This document shows, in pieces, positions 7,260-17,357 of a stretch of DNA of 64,000 nucleotides; the stretch's first letter is position 1; every line of letters starts with the position of its first letter. The notes below the pieces were generated by a model. The model was not told where the DNA came from. It ran no database searches and was given only the letters and a program-made list of their open reading frames with translations. The translations under genes were made by a program, and so were the position numbers. The stretch spans positions 1 through 64,000 of the forward strand of contig JAOUOD010000006.1 of the NCBI GenBank assembly GCA_029880545.1. Direction: 5' to 3'. Source of the DNA: Gammaproteobacteria bacterium (GTDB taxonomy: Bacteria > Pseudomonadota > Gammaproteobacteria > Acidiferrobacterales > SZUA-150).

Positions 7260-8780
7260 TCACTCCGGTCGTAGATGCGGGAACAGCAGTACGTCGCGGA
7301 TGGAGGGTGAGTCGGTAAACAGCATGACCAGGCGATCAATACCGATGCCCTCGCCTGCTGTCGGTGGCATGCCGTGTTCCAGTGCGCGGATGTAGTCGGC
7401 GTCAAAGTGCATGGCTTCTTCGTCACCGGCATCCTTTTCCTGCACCTGCTTGCGGAAGCGTTCTGCCTGGTCTTCGGCATCATTCAGTTCCGAGAAGCCG
7501 TTGGCGATTTCACGACCGCCGACAAAGAATTCAAACCGGTCGGTGACATGCGGGTCGTCGTCATTGAGCCGCGCCAGTGGCGACACTTCGGTCGGGTAAC
7601 GGGTGATAAAGGTCGGGTCCTTGAGATTGTGCTCAACGGTTTTTTCAAAGATCTCGATCTGCACCTTGCCCAGGCCCCAGCTGTCTTTCAGCGGAATGCC
7701 GAGACCTTCGGCGAGCTTGCGGCATTGCCCCAGGTCGTCCACCTGGGCTTCGGTGAAGTCGGGGTTATAGTGCAGGATGGAATCCCTGACGCTCATGCGG
7801 GCGAAGCGCTTGCCAAAGTCATAGGTCTCGCCCTGGTATTCGATTTCGGTCTTGCCGAGAATCACTTCGGCCATGCTGCGCAGCAGTTCTTCGGTCAGGT
7901 TCATCAGGTCTTCGTACGTCGCGTAAGCCTGGTAAAACTCCAGCATGGTGAACTCGGGATTATGCCGGGTAGACAGGCCTTCATTCCGGAAGTTGCGGTT
8001 GATTTCATAGACACGCTCAAAGCCGCCCACCACCAGGCGCTTGAGGTACAGCTCCGGCGCGATGCGCAGGAACAATTGCATGTCCAGCGCGTTGTGGTGG
8101 GTCATAAATGGCTTGGCGGTAGCGCCACCGGGAATCGCCTGCATCATCGGCGTTTCCACTTCGATGTAGCCGCGCTCGTCGAGGAATGAACGAATATAAC
8201 GCATCATCTCGGTGCGCATGCGGAACGTCTTGCGCGTCACCTCGTTCATGATCAGGTCAAGATAACGCTGACGGTATTTTGTTTCCTGGTCGGACAGGCC
8301 ATGGAACTTCTCCGGCAGCGGGCGAATTGCCTTGGTCAGCAGCTGGATCTTCTCCACCTTCACTGACAGCTCACCGGTCTTGGTTTTGAACAGCGTACCG
8401 CTGGCGGCAATAATGTCGCCCATGTCCCACTTCTTGAACTGCTCGTTGTATACGCCTTCGGGCAGCGCATCGCGCTGGACAAACAACTGGATCTGCCCGG
8501 CCATGTCCTGGATGTGACAGAACGCCGCCTTGCCCATGATGCGCTTGGTCATCATGCGACCGGCTACCTTGACGCGCACGTTGCGCAGCTCGATCACGTC
8601 GGCCGGTTGCTCACCGTACTCGGCATGCAGCTCGCCGGACATGATGTTGCGACGGAAGTCATTGGGAAACGCCTGCCCTTCTTCACGCAGCCTGGCCAGC
8701 TTGGCTCGGCGATCGGCAATCTCCTTGCCTTCGTCGCGCGGTTGTTCGTTGCCTTGTTCCTGGGTGTCTTTGTCGCTCAT
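7260..8780 (-). CDS. lysS: Lysyl-tRNA synthetase, class II
   Basis: Charges tRNA-Lys with lysine. 506 residues, against about 505 for E. coli LysS. It has an N-terminal OB-fold ([20 protein letters not shown], about 68-87) and the class II catalytic core: motif 2 [20 protein letters not shown] at about 262-281 and motif 3 [12 protein letters not shown] near the C-terminus. It lies 12 bp downstream of prfB on the same strand, the classic prfB-lysS operon. The start ATG at 8780 is preceded by GGAAA. Confidence 0.97.
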   Translation of the reverse strand: MSDKDTQEQGNEQPRDEGKEIADRRAKLARLREEGQAFPNDFRRNIMSGELHAEYGEQPADVIELRNVRVKVAGRMMTKRIMGKAAFCHIQDMAGQIQLFVQRDALPEGVYNEQFKKWDMGDIIAASGTLFKTKTGELSVKVEKIQLLTKAIRPLPEKFHGLSDQETKYRQRYLDLIMNEVTRKTFRMRTEMMRYIRSFLDERGYIEVETPMMQAIPGGATAKPFMTHHNALDMQLFLRIAPELYLKRLVVGGFERVYEINRNFRNEGLSTRHNPEFTMLEFYQAYATYEDLMNLTEELLRSMAEVILGKTEIEYQGETYDFGKRFARMSVRDSILHYNPDFTEAQVDDLGQCRKLAEGLGIPLKDSWGLGKVQIEIFEKTVEHNLKDPTFITRYPTEVSPLARLNDDDPHVTDRFEFFVGGREIANGFSELNDAEDQAERFRKQVQEKDAGDEEAMHFDADYIRALEHGMPPTAGEGIGIDRLVMLFTDSPSIRDVLLFPHLRPE

Positions 8781-8792
8781 GATGTTTCCGTC

Positions 8793-9891
8793 TTATAAAC
8801 CTTGCTTGAGACTGGCTTCGATAAACTGGTCAAGATCACCGTCCAGTACGGCCTGGGTATTGCCGGTTTCCACGCTGGTACGCAGGTCCTTGATGCGTGA
8901 CTGGTCCAGCACGTAGGAACGAATCTGGCTGCCCCAGCCGATATCCGCCTTGGAGTCTTCCAGTTTCTGCTGTTCTTCACGGCGCTTGAGCATTTCCTGC
9001 TCGTACAGGCGTGACTTTAACACTTTCATGGCCTCGGCTTTATTCTTGTGTTGCGACCGGTCGTTCTGGCACTGCACAACAACGCCGGTCGGCATATGGG
9101 TAATACGCACGGCGGAGTCGGTCCGGTTAACGTGCTGACCGCCGGCGCCGGAGGCGCGGTAGGTATCAATGCGCAAGTCGGCCGGGTTGATGTCGATTTC
9201 CACCGAGTCGTCAATTTCCGGCGAGACAAACACCGACGCAAACGAGGTATGGCGGCGATTGCCGGAATCAAACGGTGACTTGCGCACCAGGCGATGCACG
9301 CCGGTTTCGGTACGCAGGTAGCCGTAGGCGTATTCGCCGGTGAACTTGACCGTGGCACTCTTGATGCCGGCCACTTCACCGTCAGAGACTTCCATTAATT
9401 CGGTTTTGAAGCCGCTGCGCTCACCCCAGCGCAGGTACATGCGCAGCAACATGTTGGCCCAGTCCTGGGCCTCGGTGCCGCCGGACCCGGACTGGATATC
9501 CAGGAAGGCATTGTTGGCATCCATCTCGCCGCCGAGCATGCGCCGGAATTCCAGTTGCGATAAATCGGTTTCGAGGGAATCCAGCTCAGCGGCCACTTCT
9601 TCGGCCATGGCCGGGTCGCCGTCATCGCGGGCCATTTCCAGCAGCTCAAGATTGTCTTTCAGCCCGGATTCGAGGCGGTCAAATACGCGCACCTCGTCTT
9701 CAAGTCGTGCCCGCTCCTGGCCCAGCTCCTGGGCGCGCTTGGGCTCGTCCCAGATGTCAGGTTGCTCCAGCTCGCGCCGGACTTCGGTCAGTCGTTCCCG
9801 CTTGCTGTCGAGGTCAAAGATACCCCCTCAGGGCATCAGATCGCCCTTGAAGGTCTTTGATTTGATTAAACAGTGGATTGAGGTCTTCCAT
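8793..9891 (-). CDS. prfB: Peptide chain release factor 2 (programmed +1 frameshift)
   Basis: Recognises UGA and UAA stop codons and releases the peptide. The gene is in two frames. ATG at 9891 gives 25 codons ([13 protein letters not shown]...RGYL), then an in-frame TGA (9816-9814), then a +1 shift into the frame ending at 8793. The product is 365 residues, the length of E. coli RF2. The RF2 stop-codon motif SPF ([15 protein letters not shown]) and the catalytic GGQ ([10 protein letters not shown]) are present. First gene of the operon with lysS. The split is normal autoregulation and does not make it a pseudogene. Confidence 0.96.
9812..9832 (-). promoter_or_regulatory. RF2 autoregulatory frameshift site
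   Basis: The minus strand reads AGGGGG-TAT-CTT-TGA-C: an internal Shine-Dalgarno sequence three bases before the slippery CTT, followed by the poorly terminating TGA-C. When RF2 is scarce the ribosome shifts +1 on CUU and completes RF2. The layout matches the E. coli prfB site. Confidence 0.95.
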
Positions 9892-10096
9892 TGCACGGCT
9901 TCCGGTATCGTTCAAGCGGCCGAAGTCTACCGGAAAGCTTTGGTAACAGGTATAGCCGCACGCCAAAAAACCCGCGCCCCGGCGGAACATTACCAGGCCT
10001 TCGGTCGCCCTGATCACCGTGCCAAATCGGCTCCGTGCCGCCGTTCATCCAAATCCGCAGCTCCCGGGTTGTTTTCCCGGTCGTTCCTGTTTCAGA

Positions 10097-12127
10097 ATGC
10101 GTCTTCATAAAAATGAACTGGTGGCAGGCATGACCAGAAGCCCGGCGACGCGACCCGGCACCATCACACACCTGGACACCGACGCTGGCGAGACGCGGCG
10201 TACTGGTGACAATAGTGACGCAGACCAGCAGACGGCTGGATGGCGTCATGCCGTGGACTTTAGTCACGATGACCTGCGCCAGCGGGAACGCGAAATCGCC
10301 TTGCTCAAGGAAGTCAGCGCCGCTGTCAGCTCCCAGCTTCACCTGGAAAAATTATTTGAGCTGGTCGTACAGCGCGCCCGGGCATTGATTCATGCAGAAA
10401 CCGTACTGATTCCGCTTATTGACGAGGATCAACGCCACTACACTTACCGTGCTGCCTGCGGCCAGGATACGGATGATCTGATCGGCCACAGCCAGCCACT
10501 GGAAATCGGCGGCCTTGGCTGGAACTGGAAACGCGGCCAGCACCGTAAACAGGATCTGGTTGACCAGCTTAGCGAATCCGAACACAGCCAGTGGCAAACC
10601 GACAGCCAGTCCCTGCTGCTGGTGCCTCTTATCGGCAAACAGGATTTCATCGGCGCCATCACCTGTATCAACAAGGTCGGCGGTGAATTTGACGAGCGGG
10701 ATCTGGAGATACTGTCAGTGTTTGCCAGCCAGGTGAGCATTGCCATTGAAAACGCCACCGCGTACGACAAGCTGGAAAAAGCCGTGTTCAAGGCCGAGCA
10801 TTACCAGCAGGAACTGCGCGAACTGAACAGCCGCCTGCTGACCGCCAACCAGAAACTGGAAACCCTGGCGCACTATGATCATCTTACCGGCGCACCGAAT
10901 CGTTCATTGGTGCACAGCAGGTTGCAACAGGCGCTGGATACCGCGCAACAGGACAATCAGCAGGTTGCCGTCATGATTGTTGATCTCGACCACTTCAAGG
11001 AAGTCAACGACACCCTGGGGCATCACGTCGGCGATGAACTGCTCAAGCAGGTGTGCTACCGGATGATTTCCGTACCCGATGACAGGGTCACCTTTGGTCG
11101 CCTGGGTGGTGACGAGTTTGCCGTGGTCATGCCGAACGCAACGGCCACCGAAGCGCAAACCCTGGCACATCGACTGGTATCAAGCCTGAACGAACCTTTT
11201 GCCGTTGAGGACAATAACTTTTCCGTATCGGCCAGTATTGGCATCGCACTGTACCCGGAGCATGGTGATTCCATGGCAACACTGCTGCGCTGTGCCGACG
11301 TCGCCATGTACGTGGCCAAGCGGGAGAAGTGTGATTGTTTTGTCTACAACAGCGAGCGCGACCTGCACAGCATCGGCCGCCTGGCCCTGAGCGGCGAAAC
11401 CAAGAGCGCCATCATCAATGATGAAATGTGTCTTTATTACCAGCCGAAGGTCGATACTGAAAGTGGCGACATTATCGGGGTCGAGGCCCTGGCACGCTGG
11501 CCCCAGACACTGAAAGAAATGACGCCGCCTGATGCCTTTATCCCGATTATGGAGCAGTCCGGGCTGATACGACGCTTCACCAGCTGGGTGCTGGACCAGG
11601 CTATCGGCCAGCAATCCCGCTGGCGACAGCGCGATATCTTCATCACCATGTCTATCAACCTGTCCATGTACAACCTGCGAGACCCGTCGTTCCCGCGCCA
11701 GGTTTATGACAGCCTGGAAAAATGGGACGTGCCCGCTGAAAGTATTGTCTTTGAGCTGACCGAAAGCGCGGTAATGGGCGATCACCCGCAGGTGTACCAG
11801 GTATTCAACGAACTGTCGGCCCGGGGTATTCGCTTTTCCATCGATGACTTCGGCACTGGCTACTCATCACTGACCCTGCTCAGGAAGCTCAACGTCAGCG
11901 AGCTGAAGATGGACAAGTCCTTTATTTCACAAATCCTGTACAACAAGGATGATGAAGTGATAGTCAAATCCACCCTGGACCTGGGTCATAACCTGGGGCT
12001 TGAGGTAGTGGCTGAAGGCGTTGAAGATGAGGCGACCCGTGAGAAGCTCAAGACCATGGGTTGCCGGGTACTGCAGGGATACCACGTGGGCCGGCCGTTG
12101 CCGGCCGACGAGCTGTTTGTCAGCTGA
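10097..12127 (+). CDS. GAF-GGDEF-EAL cyclic-di-GMP signalling protein
   Basis: Predicted to make and/or break cyclic-di-GMP. In the 702-residue frame counted from a GTG at 10019: a coiled lead (about 85-105), a GAF domain (about 105-250), a GGDEF domain with GGDEF intact at 363-367, and an EAL domain with E489-A-L, FELTES, IDDFGTGYSS and VVAEGVED. Both catalytic signatures look complete. No RxxD inhibitory site is seen five residues before GGDEF. No transmembrane segment, so probably a cytoplasmic sensor. The start is uncertain: 10097 (ATG) is used here; 10019 (GTG) and 10130 (ATG after GGCAGG) are alternatives. Divergent from prfB. Confidence 0.92.
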   Translation: MRLHKNELVAGMTRSPATRPGTITHLDTDAGETRRTGDNSDADQQTAGWRHAVDFSHDDLRQREREIALLKEVSAAVSSQLHLEKLFELVVQRARALIHAETVLIPLIDEDQRHYTYRAACGQDTDDLIGHSQPLEIGGLGWNWKRGQHRKQDLVDQLSESEHSQWQTDSQSLLLVPLIGKQDFIGAITCINKVGGEFDERDLEILSVFASQVSIAIENATAYDKLEKAVFKAEHYQQELRELNSRLLTANQKLETLAHYDHLTGAPNRSLVHSRLQQALDTAQQDNQQVAVMIVDLDHFKEVNDTLGHHVGDELLKQVCYRMISVPDDRVTFGRLGGDEFAVVMPNATATEAQTLAHRLVSSLNEPFAVEDNNFSVSASIGIALYPEHGDSMATLLRCADVAMYVAKREKCDCFVYNSERDLHSIGRLALSGETKSAIINDEMCLYYQPKVDTESGDIIGVEALARWPQTLKEMTPPDAFIPIMEQSGLIRRFTSWVLDQAIGQQSRWRQRDIFITMSINLSMYNLRDPSFPRQVYDSLEKWDVPAESIVFELTESAVMGDHPQVYQVFNELSARGIRFSIDDFGTGYSSLTLLRKLNVSELKMDKSFISQILYNKDDEVIVKSTLDLGHNLGLEVVAEGVEDEATREKLKTMGCRVLQGYHVGRPLPADELFVS

Positions 12128-12136
12128 TCCGGCGCC

Positions 12137-12733
12137 CTAACCGGGATTCACACCCAGGGCACTGGCCACCAGTTTCTTGACCAGTGGCACGGCCTTGGGC
12201 ACCTCGATATCCATAACCCACTCCAGCACCCACTTGTTTTCACCGGTTTCCATGACATCGGCTACATGCCTGGCCACAACACGCTTGAAGTTATGGCCCG
12301 GTTCACCGTTCTCGTAACTGCAGGTGGCATACTCGCCAAAGCGCTCGTTAAGCGTTGTGAAAAATGGCTGGATATAGTCGCCCTCGCCGAACACATCAAG
12401 CTGGTTCTCGGCTATGGTCTGGGCCAGGTGTTTGGCGGCGCCGGTAATCAACTTGCCGCGGTCTTCTTCTGAAAGCTGGCCGTAGACCATGCGGTCAATA
12501 ATGGCGATGAAAAACGCAACCATTTCGATCATCAGGCCAAAGGTTTGTTCATCGGATTTGAAGTTGAACTCTTCCTCTTCCATCATGTTGCTCAGCGTTT
12601 GCCGGGCAACTTTCCAGACATTGAAGCCGACCACGCCGGCACGGTCTTCGATGGTTTTTTTGCGCGCTTCGTTGGCGCGACCCTTGCGCACTCGCTTGGT
12701 TTGATGCCAGTTGGCCTTGAGTCTGACTGCCAT
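12137..12733 (-). CDS. Conserved hypothetical protein, mostly helical
   Basis: 198 residues. A basic N-terminus (MAVRLKANWHQTKRVRKGRA) precedes a helical body with an aromatic-rich segment (TFGLMIEMVAFFIAIIDRMV, about 64-83) that could be a buried or amphipathic helix. The Cys-Tyr-rich middle has no catalytic motif that can be named. It ends 9 bp from the convergent GGDEF-EAL gene and is preceded by an oxygenase gene 30 bp upstream on the same strand. The family is not recognised. Confidence 0.75.
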   Translation of the reverse strand: MAVRLKANWHQTKRVRKGRANEARKKTIEDRAGVVGFNVWKVARQTLSNMMEEEEFNFKSDEQTFGLMIEMVAFFIAIIDRMVYGQLSEEDRGKLITGAAKHLAQTIAENQLDVFGEGDYIQPFFTTLNERFGEYATCSYENGEPGHNFKRVVARHVADVMETGENKWVLEWVMDIEVPKAVPLVKKLVASALGVNPG

Positions 12734-12763
12734 AATGCGTTACCCGGTTACCACTGTTATTGT

Positions 12764-13390
12764 TCAGGCAAACACCACCCAGGTGGTGGCAATATACTTC
12801 ACGCCTTCATGTAATTCGCAGGCGCGATGCTCGTGAGTCCAGAACGGCGGAAACAATACCAGCTTGCCCTGTTCCGGCTTGACCTTCACATCCTGGTACA
12901 GGAACTCAGTTTCACCACCGGGGCCAGGCACGTCATTGAGATACCACAAGGCTACCAGTTGCCGGTAGGCAAAATCGTGGCTGCCGCCGTCAATATGCCA
13001 ATGGTAGTACTCGCCGGGGTTATAGCGCTGGATGGCGTAACCCATGTCCTTGAACGGGCCTTTGAAAAATTCAAATCCTTCACGAAACTGGCGCACGGCC
13101 ATGCCCAGTGAACGAAACAGCGCCTGGTCGATATCCTTCCAGTTCGGTTTGCCGCTGACAACAAGATCCGTGGTTTTCTTGATACTGCGATCTTCCGATG
13201 CCTGCTGACCAAGGCGACCGAGATACTGTTCCTCGGTGTTGGCCTCAAAACGCCGGATCATTTCACGGCACACATCCGCCGGCAGCGCTTCGCTGACTTC
13301 ATAGATAAACGTGCCGGGTTTCACCTCGCGTATCGACAAGGGACCCAGATCGTCGACGTTTTTTATCACGCGCTCTGTTTGTGCATTCAT
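12764..13390 (-). CDS. 2-oxoglutarate/Fe(II)-dependent oxygenase, prolyl-4-hydroxylase type
   Basis: 208 residues. The double-stranded beta-helix iron site is visible: HWHIDGG supplies HxD, and FPPFWTHEHRA supplies the distal His, followed by a basic residue in the strand GVKYIATTW for 2-oxoglutarate. Family members hydroxylate protein side chains or small molecules; the substrate here is unknown. It forms a likely two-gene unit with the hypothetical gene downstream and is divergent from the Sfum_1244-like gene. Confidence 0.88.
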   Translation of the reverse strand: MNAQTERVIKNVDDLGPLSIREVKPGTFIYEVSEALPADVCREMIRRFEANTEEQYLGRLGQQASEDRSIKKTTDLVVSGKPNWKDIDQALFRSLGMAVRQFREGFEFFKGPFKDMGYAIQRYNPGEYYHWHIDGGSHDFAYRQLVALWYLNDVPGPGGETEFLYQDVKVKPEQGKLVLFPPFWTHEHRACELHEGVKYIATTWVVFA

Positions 13391-13547
13391 GAAACTGCTC
13401 CGGCAAAAAACCTACCAACCGCCCGGTGATCCTGGCGGGGCGGCAGTTTACCATGGACCCGCTCGGGCGCGGAATCCGCATATACCCACGACTGGTCGGG
13501 GCTCGATGAACATGATAAAACCAACAGGCACAGTTGCGAGGCGTTAC

Positions 13548-14591
13548 ATGGTCGACATTGAAGACATCACCCGCCGCACCCGGGACAACTGCCATATCTC
13601 CGACGCCCGTTACGCGGGCAACTACACCATGTGCATATTCCTGTTGAAAATGCGCGAATATTATCGCTGGGAGCAACGACTGCCGTTTGATGTGCAACTG
13701 CCAAGAGAACAACTGGGTGACTGGCTGGTTCAGCGCGAGGCTTTGTGGAACGAGGTAGAAGAAAACGATTATCATTCCCTGCCATTACCCGAACCCGTTG
13801 ATCCCCTTGACTCAACAACCGTCAATGCCCGGCTGATCCCCGAGGGCTACATTTACAGCAGCGGCTTCGGCGTTTTTGGCAAACCGCATTTTTTCCTCGG
13901 CCAGCTTCAGCGCAACGAAATTGTCGAGGGCAACACCCTGTATGTCGTCGGCGACGAGCTGGCCCGTGATCTCGTCGCGCCGCCGGCCATGAGCCAGGGC
14001 AATACCATTTTCATACGCCGCGAGTCCGTCAAACGTTTCATGTGGGAACGCATCGAACAATGGCAATGGTCCGGCAGGAAAGAGCGGGCCATGACCTACG
14101 CCGTCAGCCTCTATGGCGACGACAACGACCTGGATAAGCTGCTGGATGTCATGACCGACAACGAAATCAATACCATGATTCTGCACGAAATCGGCGAAGC
14201 CCGTGTCGGCCGTGAACTGGGTGAAGCCCAGCAACACTGGCAGGACATGGTCAGCACGTTTGCCAGTTCACGCACCGAGTTCCTGTTGCGCGCCACGCGT
14301 GACATTATTGCTGACTGCAATGTCACCCTGCCGACCCTGCTGGATGAAAGCAATGACGCGGCACTGCATTTTTATTTTGCCAATTACTCCGGCATGCGCA
14401 AACACCTGTTCCCGGAAATGCTTGACGCCTACCACCAGTTCCTGGACCACCGTAGCAAGCAACCGCTGCTGGAACTGGCCAGGGTCGGCGCCGAACAATG
14501 GCAACGAAAACTCGACGAGACCGTGCAGAACTGGACCCGGTCCGGCTCCCTCGAGGCCGAACAAATCAGCCGAATACTGGAAGCTGCCTGA
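13548..14591 (+). CDS. Sfum_1244-like conserved protein
   Basis: 347 residues from the ATG at 13548. GAGGCG six bases upstream supports this start over longer ATG or GTG options at 13506 and 13311. The opening MVDIEDITRRTRDNCHISDA and the later HEIGEARVG and GNTLYVVGDELARDL match, from memory, a family called Sfum_1244, seen in sulfate reducers and sulfur oxidisers. The biochemical role is unknown. There is no signal peptide or membrane segment. The family name is a recollection, not a search result. Confidence 0.78.
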   Translation: MVDIEDITRRTRDNCHISDARYAGNYTMCIFLLKMREYYRWEQRLPFDVQLPREQLGDWLVQREALWNEVEENDYHSLPLPEPVDPLDSTTVNARLIPEGYIYSSGFGVFGKPHFFLGQLQRNEIVEGNTLYVVGDELARDLVAPPAMSQGNTIFIRRESVKRFMWERIEQWQWSGRKERAMTYAVSLYGDDNDLDKLLDVMTDNEINTMILHEIGEARVGRELGEAQQHWQDMVSTFASSRTEFLLRATRDIIADCNVTLPTLLDESNDAALHFYFANYSGMRKHLFPEMLDAYHQFLDHRSKQPLLELARVGAEQWQRKLDETVQNWTRSGSLEAEQISRILEAA

Positions 14592-14686
14592 CGCCGATAC
14601 CTGGTTCTCTCCCCTGCCACAAGCGAACCGATCTTGATACAATCAGCCACCTGTCACGAACCCCTGACGCAACAAAAAAGGCACGC

Positions 14687-15037
14687 ATGAAACTCAAAGT
14701 CACTATTGAAGGCCGAAGCAAGACCCTGGACATCCCGTCACGTTATGTCGACGAGGCAGGCGAGTTCTTCGACAAAATGGACAGCGACATGGATCGCGGC
14801 TGGCAGATCGGTCCTGAATTCATTGAAAGCCCCGATACCATACAACGTTGCCAGATTGCCGCCGACAAAATGCTGGCCGCCATCGAAAGCCAGAACGAAA
14901 ACCTGATGTACCTGATGGCCGGGTATATTCTTAACCGCATGCCCAACGTTGTTGAAGTGGATATTGATGTCAACGGAGATCCGCTGGGCACACAGATCAA
15001 AACCGCCGACAGCACATCGGGCCATCATCTTCACTAA
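14687..15037 (+). CDS. Small conserved hypothetical protein
   Basis: 116 residues. It begins MKLKVTIEGRSKTLDIPSRY, has a helical middle and ends in a His-rich tail (TSGHHLH). It is preceded by an A-rich AAAAAAGG tract near the start and followed 14 bp later by the PKHD-type hydroxylase, so the two are probably cotranscribed. No family is recognised. Confidence 0.75.
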   Translation: MKLKVTIEGRSKTLDIPSRYVDEAGEFFDKMDSDMDRGWQIGPEFIESPDTIQRCQIAADKMLAAIESQNENLMYLMAGYILNRMPNVVEVDIDVNGDPLGTQIKTADSTSGHHLH

Positions 15038-15051
15038 GCGGCGAAATCACC

Positions 15052-15726
15052 ATGCTGGTAAAAATTGAAAACGCGCTCGACGCCAACAAGCTTCGCAACG
15101 TGCTCAAGGTAATGGAGCAGGCGCCGTTCCTGGATGGCAGGACCTCGGCCGGAAAACATGCACAACGGATCAAGAACAACCTGGAGATGGATCAGCGATC
15201 ACAACAGGCACAATACCTTAATGAACTGGTGGTCGGCAGCCTGTTGCAGATCCCCGCGTTTCAGTTCAGCGCCCTGCCACACAAGATTTCACAACCGTTT
15301 TTCGCCCGTTACCAGCCAGGCATGCAGTACGGCGACCATATCGATGACCCGGTCATGGGCCAGATCGGTGCGCAATTTCGTTGCGACGTGGCAACAACCG
15401 TGTTTTTAAACAATCCCGAAGACTACGAAGGCGGCGAACTGGTGGTCAATACACCGTTCGGTACGCAGAAAACCAGGCTCAAGGCCGGCGATGCCGTGAC
15501 CTACCCGGCTTCCAGCCTGCATCACGTCGCCGAAGTGACAAAAGGTGAACGCATTGTTTGCGTATTCTGGACCCAGAGCATGGTGCGCGACCCGGCCAGG
15601 CGTGAGCTATTATATGAACTCAACCTCGCACGCGAGAGCCTGATGTCGTCGCAACCGGACAGCAACGAAACCGCGCTGATTGACCGCAGCTACGGCAATC
15701 TTGTGCGCATGTGGGCAGACGTTTGA
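15052..15726 (+). CDS. PKHD-type hydroxylase (PiuC/YbiX family)
   Basis: 224 residues. An Fe(II)/2-oxoglutarate oxygenase: YGDHIDDP supplies HxD, SSLHHVAEVT the distal His, and ERIVCVFW the 2-oxoglutarate-binding Arg. The phrase FARYQPGMQYGDHID and the C-terminal YELNLARESL are typical of the PiuC/YbiX group, often linked to iron uptake, although no siderophore receptor gene is near. The substrate is unknown. Confidence 0.92.
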   Translation: MLVKIENALDANKLRNVLKVMEQAPFLDGRTSAGKHAQRIKNNLEMDQRSQQAQYLNELVVGSLLQIPAFQFSALPHKISQPFFARYQPGMQYGDHIDDPVMGQIGAQFRCDVATTVFLNNPEDYEGGELVVNTPFGTQKTRLKAGDAVTYPASSLHHVAEVTKGERIVCVFWTQSMVRDPARRELLYELNLARESLMSSQPDSNETALIDRSYGNLVRMWADV

Positions 15727-15747
15727 TAACAATACGAGGAGAACTTG

Positions 15748-16146
15748 ATGGCTGACAAGATAATCAGGACTGAAGAAGAATGGCGTCAGCAGCTCACGGA
15801 AGAGGAATATCGCATTACCCGCGAAGCCGGTACCGAGCGCGCCTTTACCGGTGAATACTGGGATACCAAGACTCCCGGCACCTATCACTGCAAATGTTGC
15901 GGCGAACCGTTGTTTGTTTCCGAAACCAAGTACGATTCAGGTTGCGGCTGGCCCAGCTTTTTCCAGGCCTTAACGGAAGAAGGCATTACCGAGCGCGAAG
16001 ATCTTAGTCTCAACCGCGTCCGCACGGAAATCCTGTGCAGCAAGTGTGATGCCCACCTGGGTCATGTATTTGAAGACGGCCCACAACCGACAGGTTTGCG
16101 TTATTGCGTAAACTCGGCGTCGGTAAAGCTGGAAGAGAAGAAATAA
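15748..16146 (+). CDS. msrB: Peptide methionine-(R)-S-oxide reductase
   Basis: Repairs oxidised methionine in proteins using thioredoxin. 132 residues. Two zinc-binding CxxC pairs (CKCCGE and CSKCD), SGCGWPSFF and the catalytic Cys in RYCVNSAS are all present. The ATG at 15748 follows a GAGGAG site; a TTG three bases earlier is less likely. It sits 21 bp after the PKHD hydroxylase, probably in the same transcript. Confidence 0.96.
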   Translation: MADKIIRTEEEWRQQLTEEEYRITREAGTERAFTGEYWDTKTPGTYHCKCCGEPLFVSETKYDSGCGWPSFFQALTEEGITEREDLSLNRVRTEILCSKCDAHLGHVFEDGPQPTGLRYCVNSASVKLEEKK

Positions 16147-16154
16147 CTTGAGAG

Positions 16155-17180
16155 TTATTTCGACTCCAGCAGTTCCCGAATCTGCGTCGGCAGGAATTTC
16201 CTGGATTTTTCTGTAATTGCCCGCTCGTGCTTCTGCCACAGAATACCGAGATAAATAACCAGGAGACCAATAACCGTCAACGAGATCGGGAACAGCCAGC
16301 TGTTATTGAACAGGCTTGATGCGAGATGCCCTACGTAACCGCAACTGCCAAGTGCACCAAACACCACAAACACCCTTCGCACCAGCAACGCCCCGATACC
16401 AATCATGAATATGTTGATGCAAAAATATATGAACTTTGACAATTCACTGTCGGAACTTAGTAGTGACATTCCGCCCCAGAATGCCATTACGCCAAAAATA
16501 TATATCCAGAATGCATAGTCGGCTGTCTTGCGGGACCGTATATCAATCCAGAAAGCAAGTCCTATCATAAGCAGGCCGCTGTACATTGATACCAGCTTGC
16601 GCAGTGCCCAGTCATAGTCGCCTCCTGACAGCATTGCCGTTACGTCCATCGACAAATACCACAGCGTCACTGCAATCGGCATAACCAGGAAAGGATATCT
16701 GTATTTCCAGACGACGATACTGCCCACTGCAAGAGTGCCAAGCTCCATATACAACCAGTGCCATTTTATATACCGATGGTAGTCACGATAGGCCGTTTCA
16801 TCGGGCCATACACCGAGCCCCTGTTGCAAACCGTAGAGAACCAACGGAGTCAGTGCCACGACAAAGGTGGCACATATTCCGGCGGGTACTTTATATCCTT
16901 TTTTGCCGAACACATTTGTCAGCTTGATTCCGATACCGGCGTATATCAGTGAGATAACAACAATTCCCCAGCCGCCAAATGTCTCCCATCCCAGGTTCAT
17001 GAACAGGGTCATGGCACTGATTGCAATAAGGCCCCCGAAATAATACAGGACATGGGTTAAATCAAATACCGGCCCACCGGCAGATTGATTCTTCAGAAAC
17101 AAGAGCAGCTGCTCTGCCTGCACTGAAGTAATAATGTTGCTTTTCACTGCCTCTTGCAGGCTGTTTTTCGTAACTTTCAT
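16155..17180 (-). CDS. Integral membrane protein with a DUF2157-like N-terminus
   Basis: 341 residues. A short soluble N-terminus (SLQEAVKSNIITSVQAEQLL) of the type found in DUF2157 proteins precedes about eight to nine hydrophobic segments and a basic C-terminal tail. No transport or catalytic motif is visible. It converges with msrB, with 8 bp between them. Function unknown. Confidence 0.8.
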   Translation of the reverse strand: MKVTKNSLQEAVKSNIITSVQAEQLLLFLKNQSAGGPVFDLTHVLYYFGGLIAISAMTLFMNLGWETFGGWGIVVISLIYAGIGIKLTNVFGKKGYKVPAGICATFVVALTPLVLYGLQQGLGVWPDETAYRDYHRYIKWHWLYMELGTLAVGSIVVWKYRYPFLVMPIAVTLWYLSMDVTAMLSGGDYDWALRKLVSMYSGLLMIGLAFWIDIRSRKTADYAFWIYIFGVMAFWGGMSLLSSDSELSKFIYFCINIFMIGIGALLVRRVFVVFGALGSCGYVGHLASSLFNNSWLFPISLTVIGLLVIYLGILWQKHERAITEKSRKFLPTQIRELLESK

Positions 17181-17357
17181 TACTCCCTCCTCCCTGTTAC
17201 CGCGCTGGCTTTCCGTCTAAATTCAATATTTGGTTGCCGTGGAACGGATTGGCGACCGGCTATTTGATGACCCGCAATCTCGCCGCGCCGGATTGACGGT
17301 TTAATACCGGGGCATTGCAGCTCAAAATGCAGGCATCAAACCAGCTATGGCAAACAG

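Noticed and set aside
7374-8189. Long plus-strand ORF (271 codons) within lysS
   Set aside because: It is the antisense shadow of lysS; the composition mirrors the true gene and there is no ribosome-binding site.
9814-9816. Stop codon early in prfB as a sign of a pseudogene
   Set aside because: It is the conserved RF2 frameshift stop, with an intact internal Shine-Dalgarno and slippery site.
9340-10110. 256-codon plus-strand ORF over prfB
   Set aside because: Ser/Arg-rich antisense translation of prfB; not protein-like.
13311-13547. Extended N-terminus of the Sfum_1244-like protein
   Set aside because: The extra residues overlap the divergent oxygenase gene and look unstructured; GAGGCG supports the ATG at 13548.
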